From D2472 sp964275585 (lineage in GTDB: Bacteria > Pseudomonadota > Gammaproteobacteria > Magnimaribacterales > D2472): a stretch of 64,000 bases of DNA. The notes beneath the pieces were generated by a model. The model made no database searches, had not been told where the DNA came from, and saw only the letters and a program-made list of their open reading frames with translations. Below, one piece after another: positions 9,588-18,347 of the stretch. Numbering within the stretch: the first letter of the stretch is position 1; each line of letters starts with the position of its first letter. Made by a program: the position numbers and the translations under genes. The stretch lies in NCBI GenBank assembly GCA_964275585.1, contig CAXYCJ010000012.1, positions 19,229-83,228 on the forward strand, given 5' to 3'.

Positions 9588-9719
9588 TTACTGACCCGAA
9601 ACCCAAAACACAGCTGCAATAACTGCAACTAATACAACCACTAATGCAACAATAGCATCGGTTTTACTATCTTCATTCGCTTCTTCTGATTGATAGTATT
9701 CATTTGATTTATCTGACAT
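9588..9719 (-). CDS. Small single-span membrane protein (43 residues)
   Basis: The reverse strand encodes a charged, acidic N-terminus (MSDKSNEYYQSEEANEDSK) followed by one hydrophobic helix (about residues 22-40, AIVALVVVLVAVIAAVFWV) and a stop at 9588. A good ribosome-binding site (AGGGAG) lies 6-7 nt before the ATG, inside the end of the upstream reductase gene. The start is only 2 nt after that gene's stop, so it is the third gene of that operon. I recognise no family. The hydrophobicity, ribosome-binding site and tight spacing argue for a real gene. Confidence 0.65.
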   Translation of the reverse strand: MSDKSNEYYQSEEANEDSKTDAIVALVVVLVAVIAAVFWVSGQ

Positions 9720-9721
9720 AT

Positions 9722-10705
9722 TTACTCCCTGTGGTTTAAAACCACTCTGCCTTGTTGACCGCCTTTTAATATAAGCTGAATTTCATTGTTTAGTTGGTCT
9801 TTTGTTACTTCCTTGATGATGGGAGTAAGATCTAGCTTCCATTCATTTGCAAGTTTATTCCAAAGATTTGCCTTGAATTCTATTGGGGCTTCGGCTGAGT
9901 CAACTCCGCTAAGACTTATCCCTCTTAAGATAAAAGGAAATACTGTAGTATTAATTTCAATTCCAGCTACATTTCCACAACAAGCAACTAATCCATGGGG
10001 ATGTATTTGAGATAACATTTTACTCAAAATATTTCCACCAACAGTATCAACCGCATTTGAAAATAAGGGTTTATCAATAGCTTTATTGGGTGAATTGAGA
10101 TACTCATCTCGAATGAGAATTTGAGTTGCACCTATATTGGTTAAGAATTCTGCTGCTGATGTTTTTCCAGTTAAAGCAGTGACTGTAAAATCAAGCTTAG
10201 AAAGAAGCATTACAGCAATAGAACCCACCCCACCTGTTGCCCCTGAGACAAGAGAAGGAAGATCAGCTTGTGGAGATGATTCTAAAATTTTTAAAACACA
10301 TGCTGCAGCAGTTAAGCCAGCGGTTCCAATTGACATTGCGTCTAACGCTGATAAATTATGAGGTTTTTTAACAACCCATCTCTCTGGAACAGAGATAAAC
10401 TCTCCAAACCCTCCAGGAGTATTCATTCCTAAATCATAACCAGTAACTATAACCTCATCGCCTTCAGCAAATAATGTTGAATCCGAATCTGTAACCACAC
10501 CTGCCGCATCGATACCTGGAACAAAAGGATAATTCCTTGTAACACCTTTTACACCAGTTGCTGATAAGGCATCTTTGTAATTTAGAGATGAGTGAGAAAC
10601 TTGGATCTGCACAAATCCCTGCTCAGGCTTAATTAAATCCAATTCAGCTATAGAAGCTAAGAACTTTCCATCGGACTCTTGAATATAATAAGCTGAATAC
10701 TTCAT
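9722..10705 (-). CDS. acuI: Acrylyl-CoA reductase-type MDR oxidoreductase (AcuI/YhdH family)
   Basis: A 327-residue medium-chain reductase without the catalytic zinc ligands of alcohol dehydrogenases. The N-terminal GroES-like domain includes LNYKDALSATG and PGIDAAGVV. The Rossmann domain has SGATGGVGSIAV. These features match the YhdH/AcuI group, which reduces acryloyl-CoA to propionyl-CoA with NADPH; in marine bacteria this detoxifies acrylate from DMSP. It overlaps the stop of nothing but abuts the upstream SDR gene by 1 nt, so the two are co-transcribed. The exact substrate is inferred from family only. Confidence 0.8.
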   Translation of the reverse strand: MKYSAYYIQESDGKFLASIAELDLIKPEQGFVQIQVSHSSLNYKDALSATGVKGVTRNYPFVPGIDAAGVVTDSDSTLFAEGDEVIVTGYDLGMNTPGGFGEFISVPERWVVKKPHNLSALDAMSIGTAGLTAAACVLKILESSPQADLPSLVSGATGGVGSIAVMLLSKLDFTVTALTGKTSAAEFLTNIGATQILIRDEYLNSPNKAIDKPLFSNAVDTVGGNILSKMLSQIHPHGLVACCGNVAGIEINTTVFPFILRGISLSGVDSAEAPIEFKANLWNKLANEWKLDLTPIIKEVTKDQLNNEIQLILKGGQQGRVVLNHRE

Positions 10706-11475
10706 TACCTAGGTTTCATTCTCATAGCGGAGTCTAACCTAATGGTTTCACCATTTAAGTATGTGTTCTCAACAATATGTGCCGCAAGATTTGCAAATTC
10801 CGAAGGATTCCCAAATCTATGGGGAAATTGTGTAGATTCTAATAAGGGATCTCGAACCTTTTCTGGAGCCATTTTCATTAAAGGTGTATCAAAGATACCT
10901 GGTGCTATGGTATTAACACGGACACCATGTCTTGCAAGATCTCTGGCTGCTGTTAGAGTCAGACCAATAACCCCTGCCTTAGATGCGCTATATGCAGACT
11001 GACCAATCTGACCTTCGTATCCAGCAATAGAGGCAGTATTAATAATCACACCTTTCTCACCGTCCTCGCCGGCCTCATTCTTATCCATTAATTCAGCAGC
11101 TAATCGCATAACGTTAAATGTGCCGACAAGATTTAAATCAATAATAAATTTAAAGTGGTCTAATGGATGGGGAGCATCTTTTCCTATAATCCTTGCTCCA
11201 TAACCAGTTCCTGCACAATTAATGGCAACATCCAGTCTTCCAAAAGATTCTTTAATAAATGTCATGGCTTCTATAACTGGCTGTTCTTCCATAATGTTTG
11301 TATTGATATATTTCACACTACCTTCACCTAATTCTTGGCAAATAGCCTTGGCATTATCGTCGTTGATATCAAGAATCATGACCTTTGCTCCATGAGCAAC
11401 AAAATGCCTAGTAGATGCCTCCCCCAGTCCTGATGCACCGCCAGTAATTGCAACAACTTTATCTTTGAGTTCCAT
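10705..11475 (-). CDS. Type II 3-hydroxyacyl-CoA dehydrogenase (SDR, HSD17B10-like)
   Basis: A 256-residue classical SDR with the cofactor motif TGGASGLG (11-18), INCAG and the catalytic SAYSASKAG. Conserved stretches such as VRVNTIAPGIFDTPL and FPHRFGNPSEFA are typical of the 3-hydroxyacyl-CoA dehydrogenase type 2 group (bacterial FadB2x, human HSD17B10). That group oxidises 3-hydroxyacyl-CoA, and some members also act on steroids. It has a strong AGGAG site before its ATG and heads the operon with the AcuI-like reductase. A perfect 17-bp palindrome just upstream may be an operator. Confidence 0.85.
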   Translation of the reverse strand: MELKDKVVAITGGASGLGEASTRHFVAHGAKVMILDINDDNAKAICQELGEGSVKYINTNIMEEQPVIEAMTFIKESFGRLDVAINCAGTGYGARIIGKDAPHPLDHFKFIIDLNLVGTFNVMRLAAELMDKNEAGEDGEKGVIINTASIAGYEGQIGQSAYSASKAGVIGLTLTAARDLARHGVRVNTIAPGIFDTPLMKMAPEKVRDPLLESTQFPHRFGNPSEFANLAAHIVENTYLNGETIRLDSAMRMKPR

Positions 11476-11487
11476 TCCTATTCTCCT

Positions 11488-11504
11488 AATTAACGTAGTT
11501 AATT
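11488..11504. promoter_or_regulatory. Perfect palindrome AATTAAC-GTA-GTTAATT, candidate repressor operator
   Basis: Two perfect 7-bp arms (11488-11494 and 11498-11504) flank a 3-nt centre. The site lies immediately upstream of the AGGAG ribosome-binding site of the hydroxyacyl-CoA dehydrogenase gene (minus strand). Size and symmetry suit a dimeric regulator such as a TetR-type repressor. There is no T-run, so it is unlikely to be a terminator. Confidence 0.4.
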
Positions 11505-11577
11505 TTACTTTAAATTTGAACGATGATTATACCTATAATTTTGATAAATCATTTGATTAAAAGCTGTGTTCTTTTAA

Positions 11578-11595
11578 TTGGCATGAGAATTGCTT
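11578..11595 (+). promoter_or_regulatory. Sigma-54 (RpoN) -24/-12 promoter for the porin-glnK-amtB operon
   Basis: TTGGCATG (11578-11585), AGAA and TTGCTT (11590-11595) match the -24/-12 consensus with one change (TGGCAcG to TGGCAtG). The GG (11580-11581) and GC (11592-11593) pairs are separated by exactly 10 nt. Transcription should start near 11605, leaving a leader of about 33 nt that carries an AGGAG ribosome-binding site. No NtrC-like inverted repeat was recognised upstream. Confidence 0.75.
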
Positions 11596-11637
11596 CTACT
11601 ATAGATGTAACTTTCATATTATTTAATAGGAGCCATT

Positions 11638-12234
11638 ATGAAGAGATTATTATTACTTGTTGGCATGCTTGCTGTCCCCTCCTTTGCGGCTGTTAGTGCC
11701 AACGTCTCATTCACCACAGATTATATTTGGAGAGGAATGACACAAACAGATGGTTCTGCAATGCAAGGCGGTTTTGATTACAAATCTGAGGCTGGATTTT
11801 ATGCTGGAATTTGGGGCTCGAATGTAAATTTTGGAGACGGTAATGGAGCTGAACTTGATTACTATGCTGGATATGTTTTTGATGTAACTGAAAATGTTGA
11901 AATGGATGTTGGTTTTCTTATATATGATTTTCCTGACTCAACTCCTGATGCTCAAATGGAGGAAATTTATATTGGCCTAAGTTTTGGAGACTTAGGATTT
12001 TTATATTCTGCAGGCCAGGACTCTGCCACTGATTATTTTCAATTCTCGTATGCGATTGGAGCCTTCTCATTTACCCATGGGCAGTATGATGACATGGGAA
12101 ATAATTCAACCGCTAGCTGGAGCTTTAGCTGCGGTTCTTATGATTGCGGAATTACAGCATATGATTTTGCTGATAAAGGATATAGCGGTATAGATGAAGA
12201 TGGTATTTATTTCTCAATTTCTGCGAGTCTGTAA
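11638..12234 (+). CDS. TorF-family putative outer-membrane porin
   Basis: A 198-residue protein with a signal peptide (about 1-20) and then alternating aromatic beta-strands. The motif FTTDYIWRGMTQTDG near the mature N-terminus is the hallmark of the conserved TIGR02001/TorF family. It ends in a barrel-like strand (IYFSISASL). Members are often found beside amtB or other nitrogen genes. Here it is the first gene of a sigma-54 operon and lies 2 nt before glnK, which suggests an outer-membrane pore for ammonium or small nitrogen compounds under nitrogen limitation. Function is inferred from context. Confidence 0.85.
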   Translation: MKRLLLLVGMLAVPSFAAVSANVSFTTDYIWRGMTQTDGSAMQGGFDYKSEAGFYAGIWGSNVNFGDGNGAELDYYAGYVFDVTENVEMDVGFLIYDFPDSTPDAQMEEIYIGLSFGDLGFLYSAGQDSATDYFQFSYAIGAFSFTHGQYDDMGNNSTASWSFSCGSYDCGITAYDFADKGYSGIDEDGIYFSISASL

Positions 12235-12236
12235 TC

Positions 12237-12575
12237 ATGAAATTAATAACAGCAATTATTAAACCTTTTAAACTTCAAGAAGTTCGCGAAGCTCTTATTT
12301 CATCTGGTGTCGAAGGCCTAACCATTACTGAAGTAAAGGGTTATGGTCGACAAAAAGGTCACACTGAAATGTACAGAGGAGCAGAATATACCGTTGATAC
12401 ACTCCCAAAAATTAAATTAGAAATTCTTGTACCAGAAGAAAATTTAAACTCAACTTTAGAAATAATTATTGCTTCTGCGGGAACTGGAAAAATAGGTGAT
12501 GGAAAAATATTTATAACTAATATTGATGAAGTGATAAGAATAAGAACTGGCGAAACTGGCAATGACGCAATTTAA
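12237..12575 (+). CDS. glnK: PII nitrogen regulatory protein GlnK
   Basis: A 112-residue PII trimer subunit. Tyr51 lies in the T-loop context EMYRGAEY and is the uridylylation site used by GlnD. The ATP-binding segments near residues 35-40 and the C-terminal ADEVIRIRTGE-like stretch (NIDEVIRIRTGE) are present. It senses 2-oxoglutarate and ATP/ADP and blocks AmtB when nitrogen is sufficient. The amtB gene follows 14 nt later, the standard glnK-amtB pair. The sigma-54 promoter upstream of the porin gene explains its control. Confidence 0.97.
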   Translation: MKLITAIIKPFKLQEVREALISSGVEGLTITEVKGYGRQKGHTEMYRGAEYTVDTLPKIKLEILVPEENLNSTLEIIIASAGTGKIGDGKIFITNIDEVIRIRTGETGNDAI

Positions 12576-12589
12576 TTAGGAGATACAAA

Positions 12590-13876
12590 ATGAAATTATT
12601 TAATTTAAGCTTAACTATATTGGTGATGGTGGCATCACCTGCCCTTTTTGCTGCAGATATTAATTCTGGAGATACTGCGTGGATATTAACTGCTACAGCA
12701 TTAGTATTATTTATGACTTTACCTGGCCTAGCACTGTTTTATGGGGGTTTGGTAAGAACTCAAAATGTTATCTCTGTGCTTATGCAATGTTTTGCAATCG
12801 CATGTATCGTTTCAATTATCTGGGTAGTTTATGGTTATAGTTTAGCGTTTACCGGCACTGGGCAATTTATTGGTGGGAGTGAGGCTATATTTCTTGGGAC
12901 TATCTTAAGAGATGCGGCTTCTGGCACGCTTCCTGAGAGCTTATTTGTAATTTTTCAGATGACCTTTGCAATTATTACTCCTGCTCTAGTGGTGGGTGCA
13001 TTTGCTGAAAGAATGCGATTTAGTGCGGTGTGCATATTTACTATCTTATGGGTAACGCTCGTATACCTCCCAGCTTGCCACATGGTGTGGGGTGGAGGAT
13101 ATCTTGCTGGACTTGGGGTAATAGATTTTGCAGGTGGACTTGTAGTTCATGCTACTTGTGGAATTGGGGCATTGGTTACTGCAATGGTGATTGGACCAAG
13201 AAAAGGTTTTCCAGGATCTGCTTTAGTTCCCCATAACAGACCTATGGTTGTTATGGGTGCTGCAATGCTATGGGTTGGCTGGTTTGGTTTTAATGGAGGG
13301 AGTGCAGTTGCTGCAGATGGAAATGCTGCAATGGCTATTTTAGTAACGCACATTAGCGCAGCAGTAGGCGCGCTTACATGGATGTCAATTGAATGGATTA
13401 AAACTGGCAAGCCTACTGTGATAGGTATAGCCACCGGCATGGTTGCAGGGTTGGCAACCATTACCCCTGCATCAGGAACAGTTGGGCCACAAGGTGCATT
13501 GCTAATAGGTTTTTCTGCTGGCTTAGTTTGTTTTTATGCAACTCAGATAATTAAGGGATATTTTAAAATTGATGATTCGTTAGATGTTTTTCCAGTACAT
13601 GGCGTTGGCGGAATCTTAGGTATATTGATGTTAGCTTTTCTTGGAAAACCTGACGGATTCTTGGGTATTGGTTCGAGTGGATTTGAACCTAGTGTTTGGG
13701 AACAATTTATAATCCAACTCCAAGGAGTTGGTGTGATTTGCTTGTGGACTTTGATATTCTCTTGGGTTGCTTTAAGAGTAACTTCACTCATTACTCCATT
13801 AAGAGTGGACGAACAAAGTGAGGACGAGGGGCTAGATCATACTGAGCATAACGAAACTGGATATCACGCTAGCTAG
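12590..13876 (+). CDS. amtB: Ammonium transporter
   Basis: A 428-residue inner-membrane channel with a cleavable N-terminal segment (about 1-21, ending LFAA) and eleven membrane helices. The two pore histidines are in GGLVVHATCGIGALV and VFPVHGVGGILGIL. The typical Phe-rich gate and FGFNGGSAVAA stretch are visible. It has a good AGGAG site before the ATG. Its TAG stop shares the palindrome CTAG with the stop of the convergent acyltransferase gene. Confidence 0.97.
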   Translation: MKLFNLSLTILVMVASPALFAADINSGDTAWILTATALVLFMTLPGLALFYGGLVRTQNVISVLMQCFAIACIVSIIWVVYGYSLAFTGTGQFIGGSEAIFLGTILRDAASGTLPESLFVIFQMTFAIITPALVVGAFAERMRFSAVCIFTILWVTLVYLPACHMVWGGGYLAGLGVIDFAGGLVVHATCGIGALVTAMVIGPRKGFPGSALVPHNRPMVVMGAAMLWVGWFGFNGGSAVAADGNAAMAILVTHISAAVGALTWMSIEWIKTGKPTVIGIATGMVAGLATITPASGTVGPQGALLIGFSAGLVCFYATQIIKGYFKIDDSLDVFPVHGVGGILGILMLAFLGKPDGFLGIGSSGFEPSVWEQFIIQLQGVGVICLWTLIFSWVALRVTSLITPLRVDEQSEDEGLDHTEHNETGYHAS

Positions 13877-15009
13877 GTTTGATTTAACCTATGTTTTTGA
13901 ACAACAGGATTGGCGTATTGCTCTAAAAATTTAGACCTTGCGCCGGCATCCAATTTAATCATTCGTTGCTCTAATAATTCTTTTGCGTGTTGAATTTCTT
14001 GATTGCTAAAATCTGGGGTAATTTCACTCGCTATCCCCAGCATTTCAGCTGCAGCATAATTTGTAGGCTGCAATTTATACATGGATATAATTGATTTGGT
14101 AATTTGATCTGCTGTATCTTCATAGTCATCTTCATTAGAGAAATTCAAAGGCTTGGCAACATTAATAAATACATTGCCTTTTTGTCCTTTGATGCCATTG
14201 GCAATGCTGTTTAAATCTTCATTTTTTTCTTTTTGGTAATGCTGATGATCCTCTGTTGCGCTAAGCTCTATTGCCTTTAAACAATCGTTGGGGTCAAATT
14301 CATAAGATATTGATACGGGTACAATTTTTAAGCTATTAAAATATTTGTTTATTGGCTGAGTCTTTCTTTCGGTTAAGTGAATCATTTTGAGTACGGCAGG
14401 ATCTGTTTTATCAATGCCATTTTTTGCTCTTCCTTGCTTTTGAGCAATCCATACAGATTCATTGGACTCAAAAATTGTATGTTGAATAAATTTAGATGCT
14501 AATGACAGCCCGGTGTAAATCTCTTTTTTTGTTCCAGACCGCTGAATAATAAAACTTTTATTTAAGCGCATTAAGTCTGATGCCCACTTCTCCTGCATCA
14601 AATTATTGCCTACAGCCATATTAAAAGTTTTATGCTTAGACTCATACAAAGAAACATTAAGCAATGCTGCGTCAAGGGCAATGTCTCGATGATTGGAAAT
14701 AAAAAGATAACTGCTCCCTGGATCAAGATCACTAACGCCACTTACGGAAAAATTAGAAATGGTCTCTTGAATCATCCCATCCATTAAAATTTTGAATACG
14801 CCCTGATATTCGTCAACAGTTTTAATACTTTTTGATTGAGATTTAAGCCTATATTTAACTAAAGATTTTATGAAAGGTATTCTTGAAAGGTATTTAGGAT
14901 AGCGTAATCCCATTAATGCCCTTAAGACTTCTGGATTGCCAATTAATTTTTCTAAAACCCCCTCAACCTCTTGGTCCAGATAGGGTCTGATCTCAGAAAA
15001 TTGATCCAT
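13873..15009 (-). CDS. Glycerol-phosphate-type acyltransferase (PlsB/PlsC superfamily)
   Basis: A 378-residue protein. The segment SNHRDIALDAALLN (around residue 106) carries the His/Asp acyltransferase signature, in a variant with NHRD rather than NHQS. Downstream IIQRSGTKKEIY and IAQKQGRAKNG resemble acyltransferase motifs II and III, which bind the glycerol phosphate. There is no membrane helix at the ends. Probable role: transfer of an acyl chain to a lysophospholipid or glycerol-3-phosphate. It is 3 nt upstream-adjacent to the end of oadB in the same direction, so it is probably the last gene of the oad operon. Confidence 0.7.
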   Translation of the reverse strand: MDQFSEIRPYLDQEVEGVLEKLIGNPEVLRALMGLRYPKYLSRIPFIKSLVKYRLKSQSKSIKTVDEYQGVFKILMDGMIQETISNFSVSGVSDLDPGSSYLFISNHRDIALDAALLNVSLYESKHKTFNMAVGNNLMQEKWASDLMRLNKSFIIQRSGTKKEIYTGLSLASKFIQHTIFESNESVWIAQKQGRAKNGIDKTDPAVLKMIHLTERKTQPINKYFNSLKIVPVSISYEFDPNDCLKAIELSATEDHQHYQKEKNEDLNSIANGIKGQKGNVFINVAKPLNFSNEDDYEDTADQITKSIISMYKLQPTNYAAAEMLGIASEITPDFSNQEIQHAKELLEQRMIKLDAGARSKFLEQYANPVVQKHRLNQT

Positions 15010-15012
15010 AGG

Positions 15013-16302
15013 TTAGCTTAGTAGCTGAATCATAACGCCTGCAGCAACTGCCGAACCAATTACACCAGCAACATTAGGGCCCATTGCATGCATGAGCAGA
15101 AAATTTTGAGAATCATTTTCAAGGCCAACTTTATTCACTACCCTAGCAGCCATTGGAACTGCAGAAACGCCTGCAGCACCTATAAGTGGATTAATTTTAT
15201 TGGTGCTTAGCAGGTTCATTAGTTTTGCCATTAAAACTCCTGAAGCTGTGCCAATAGAAAAAGCAATTATACCTAGTGTTAAAATTCCTAAGGTTTCAGG
15301 GGTCAGGAACTGTTCAGCTGCTAGTTTTGAACCTACAGCCAATCCTAAAAATATAGTTACAGTGTTAATTAATGAATTTTGAACAACTTCACTTAACCGC
15401 TCTACTACTAAAGATTCACGCATAAGATTTCCAAAGCAAAACATTCCTATTAAAGGAGCAGCGCTGGGTAAAAGCATGCCAACTAGTAAAATTAAAATTA
15501 AAGGAAAAATAATTTTTTCTGTCTGAGAGACTTCTCTTAGTTGGATCATTCGAATTGTTCTTTCCGATTGTGTTGTAAGGAGTCGCATAATTGGAGGTTG
15601 TATTAACGGGACTAAAGCCATGTAAGAATATGCGGCAACGGCAATTGCTCCTAGAAGCTCTGGCGCTAGAATAGAAGATACGTAAATTGCTGTTGGTCCA
15701 TCTGCGCCCCCGATTATTCCGGTTGCTGCTGCTTGTTTCAGAGTGAAAGATACAAGCCCTAGATGGTTTAGTAGTAATGCTCCTAATACAGTTGCAAAAA
15801 TTCCAAACTGAGCAGCTGCTCCCAAAATAAGGGTTTTAGGATTAGCTAGCATGGGGCCAAAGTCTGTCATTGCTCCAACACCCATAAAGATAATCAATGG
15901 AGCAACACCTGAACCTATAGCGACTTCATAAAAAGTATTTAAAATACCTGCCTTGTAGCCTAGCTCTAATGCATACTCATTAAGCATCCATAATTGAGAG
16001 TGAGATGCCGTCTTAAGAAAATTAGAAATCGTCTCAGATTCATTAATAGAAATTAATGATATTGCACCTGCTAACTCTCCTGAATTTGCTTCATAAAGTA
16101 ATTTTTCTATCGGGCTAAGGGCTAAGCCTATTTCAGGGATATTTGTTAAAATTGCTCCAAAACCAATAGGAAGTAAAAGCAATGGCTCAAATTTTTTGTT
16201 AATTGCTAAGAATAAAATAACTATTCCAACTAGCAACATTATTAGCTGCCCGCTAGTGAGACTAAAAATACCTAGATTAGAAAAAATAGTACTTAAATTC
16301 AT
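15013..16302 (-). CDS. oadB: Na+-translocating oxaloacetate decarboxylase, beta subunit
   Basis: A 429-residue polytopic inner-membrane protein with the family motifs GVGAMTDFGPMLANP and ATGIIGGADGPTAIYV. The conserved Asp residues in these motifs are known to carry Na+. It releases CO2 from carboxybiotin and exports Na+. The C-terminal GPNVAGVIGSAVAAG also matches the family. It overlaps oadA by 4 nt. Confidence 0.96.
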   Translation of the reverse strand: MNLSTIFSNLGIFSLTSGQLIMLLVGIVILFLAINKKFEPLLLLPIGFGAILTNIPEIGLALSPIEKLLYEANSGELAGAISLISINESETISNFLKTASHSQLWMLNEYALELGYKAGILNTFYEVAIGSGVAPLIIFMGVGAMTDFGPMLANPKTLILGAAAQFGIFATVLGALLLNHLGLVSFTLKQAAATGIIGGADGPTAIYVSSILAPELLGAIAVAAYSYMALVPLIQPPIMRLLTTQSERTIRMIQLREVSQTEKIIFPLILILLVGMLLPSAAPLIGMFCFGNLMRESLVVERLSEVVQNSLINTVTIFLGLAVGSKLAAEQFLTPETLGILTLGIIAFSIGTASGVLMAKLMNLLSTNKINPLIGAAGVSAVPMAARVVNKVGLENDSQNFLLMHAMGPNVAGVIGSAVAAGVMIQLLS

Positions 16303-18065
16303 AATGGTGACACTTCAAACAAAGGAGCTCCAGGCTTAACTGAGTCTCCGGTTTGAACAAAAATATTAGAAATTATTCCTGCTATTGGTGCTTTTATTTC
16401 TGTTTCCATTTTCATTGCCTCAAGAATTAAGACTGTTGAATCAACTTTAATAGATGAGCCTTGATCTACAACAACTTTAAAAATATTTCCGCCTAAGGGA
16501 GCATGAATAATTTCACCAGACCCAGTATTGAGAGATGGTTGAGTGGCTGGGGCTGGTGCTAATGCTTGATTCGTACCTTTGTTAATATGGACTGAGTTAT
16601 CAGGCTTTACCATTACCGAATACTCTTTATTATCAACCTTAACTAAATACGATTCATCGGTTAGCTCTTTGATATCCAAGGGCTCTGATTCAAAAAAATC
16701 AGTGTTATTGATATTCTTTAAAAAAGACAGTCCAATTTCTGGGAACATTGCATAGGTAAGAATGTTCTCATTGGATATATCAATATCAACCGTTTGTTCT
16801 GAAATAATTTTCAAGAAACTATCCTTAATGATTTGAAAATTATCAGTTAGCAAATCTGCAGGTCTGCAAGAAATAATAGCGCTATCTCCAATCCCTCTTT
16901 GCTGCAAATCTTTGTTTACTGGTGCTGGAGTGGCTCCGTATTCCCCTTTCAGCAAGGATTTAGTTTCATTGGTGATTGTCGAGTACCTAGAGCCTGAAAG
17001 AACATTGATTACCGCTTGTGTTCCAACAATCTGAGAGGTAGGAGTAACCAAGGGGATGTATCCCAAATCCTCTCTCACTTTAGGTATTTCATTTATAACC
17101 TCATCAAATCTATCGATAGAATCTTGGGCTTTAAGCTGATTCTCTAGATTTGTTAGCATTCCACCTGGAACCTGAGAGGAAAGAATTCTTGCATCGACGC
17201 CACGCAACGAACCCTCAAAATTTTTATATTTTTTGCGCACTGCTTGAAAATGCTCCGCAATTGGAATGAGTTTTTCAAGATTGATGCCTGTCTCTCGATT
17301 TGTGCCATCAAGGATGCTAATCATTGTCTCCGTTGGTGAATGGCCATAAGTCATGCTCATTGAAGAGATAGAAGTATCTATGTTGTCTAATCCAGCTTCG
17401 ATTGCCTTGATTCCAGTTGCAACTGACATACCGGTTGTGGCATGGCAATGCATATGAATTGGAATTTCTAAAGCTTCTTTTAACTTAGAGACTAATTCAA
17501 AAGCGATGTATGGTTTGAGCAACCCAGCCATATCTTTAATTGCAAGAGAATGAGCGCCCATATCTTGAATCGATTTAGCTAAATCAACCCAGGAATCAAT
17601 TGTATGAACTGGGCTAGTGGTATATGAGATAGTTCCCTGTGCATGACCCTCCACTGCAATAACAGATCGCATTGCTTGATGCATATTACGTGGGTCATTA
17701 AGCGCATCAAAAATTCTAAAAACATCTACACCATTGATCTTTGAGCACTCTACAAATTTATCTACGACATCATCTGAATAATGTTTATAGCCTAATAAAT
17801 TTTGCCCTCTTAAAAGCATTTGCTGTGGCGTATTGGGCATCATAGATTTAATTTTTCTAATTCTTTCCCAAGGGTCTTCTCCAAGGTATCTAATACAGGA
17901 ATCGAATATTGCTCCTCCCCATGATTCAACAGACCAAAACCCAACCTCATCTAGCCCACGAAGTGAAGCCTCCATGTCTTTATATCTAAATCTTGTAGCA
18001 AGCAAGGACTGATGGGCGTCCCTTAACACAACTTCAGTAATTCCAATTTTATTTAATTCCGTCAT
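16299..18065 (-). CDS. oadA: Oxaloacetate decarboxylase, alpha subunit (carboxyltransferase plus biotin carrier)
   Basis: A 588-residue protein. The N-terminal HMGL-like TIM barrel contains the substrate motif LRDAHQSLLATR and the metal motif MHCHATTGM. A conserved carboxylase domain follows, then an Ala/Pro-rich linker (about 495-505). The biotinyl domain at the end carries EAMKMETE with biotinylated Lys552. It moves the carboxyl group of oxaloacetate to biotin, which OadB then decarboxylates with Na+ export. It overlaps oadG and oadB by 4 nt on each side. Confidence 0.97.
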   Translation of the reverse strand: MTELNKIGITEVVLRDAHQSLLATRFRYKDMEASLRGLDEVGFWSVESWGGAIFDSCIRYLGEDPWERIRKIKSMMPNTPQQMLLRGQNLLGYKHYSDDVVDKFVECSKINGVDVFRIFDALNDPRNMHQAMRSVIAVEGHAQGTISYTTSPVHTIDSWVDLAKSIQDMGAHSLAIKDMAGLLKPYIAFELVSKLKEALEIPIHMHCHATTGMSVATGIKAIEAGLDNIDTSISSMSMTYGHSPTETMISILDGTNRETGINLEKLIPIAEHFQAVRKKYKNFEGSLRGVDARILSSQVPGGMLTNLENQLKAQDSIDRFDEVINEIPKVREDLGYIPLVTPTSQIVGTQAVINVLSGSRYSTITNETKSLLKGEYGATPAPVNKDLQQRGIGDSAIISCRPADLLTDNFQIIKDSFLKIISEQTVDIDISNENILTYAMFPEIGLSFLKNINNTDFFESEPLDIKELTDESYLVKVDNKEYSVMVKPDNSVHINKGTNQALAPAPATQPSLNTGSGEIIHAPLGGNIFKVVVDQGSSIKVDSTVLILEAMKMETEIKAPIAGIISNIFVQTGDSVKPGAPLFEVSPL

Positions 18066-18298
18066 GACCTAATGTTCTCCAGAACTTCTTTAATAATTTG
18101 ATGATGCTTATTATCAGAAGGAGATTCTCCTGGTTCATTTACCAAATCAACTTTTGCATGTTGAATTGAAGTCATAGAAAAGATTGTTCTTAAAGTATAA
18201 ATAGAAACAATTAATAGCAATAAAAAAATAAAAACGACCGTCATGCCGCTAAAAAGAAGGTTAATCCCTGATTGAATTAATGTATCTTGCACTACCAT
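18062..18298 (-). CDS. oadG: Oxaloacetate decarboxylase, gamma subunit
   Basis: A 78-residue protein from the ATG at 18298, chosen because an AGGAGA ribosome-binding site lies 9-10 nt upstream. A longer open frame runs to 18373 but would overlap the divergent gene. It has one N-terminal membrane helix (LLFSGMTVVFIFLLLLIVSIY) and a charged tail ending in a His-containing segment (DNKHHQIIKEVL), as in OadG, which holds alpha and beta together. It overlaps oadA by 4 nt. Confidence 0.88.
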   Translation of the reverse strand: MVVQDTLIQSGINLLFSGMTVVFIFLLLLIVSIYTLRTIFSMTSIQHAKVDLVNEPGESPSDNKHHQIIKEVLENIRS

Positions 18299-18347
18299 TA
18301 TAATTAAATCTCCTGGTGTCATTGCCACCCAGAATAAAAGACAAGAT

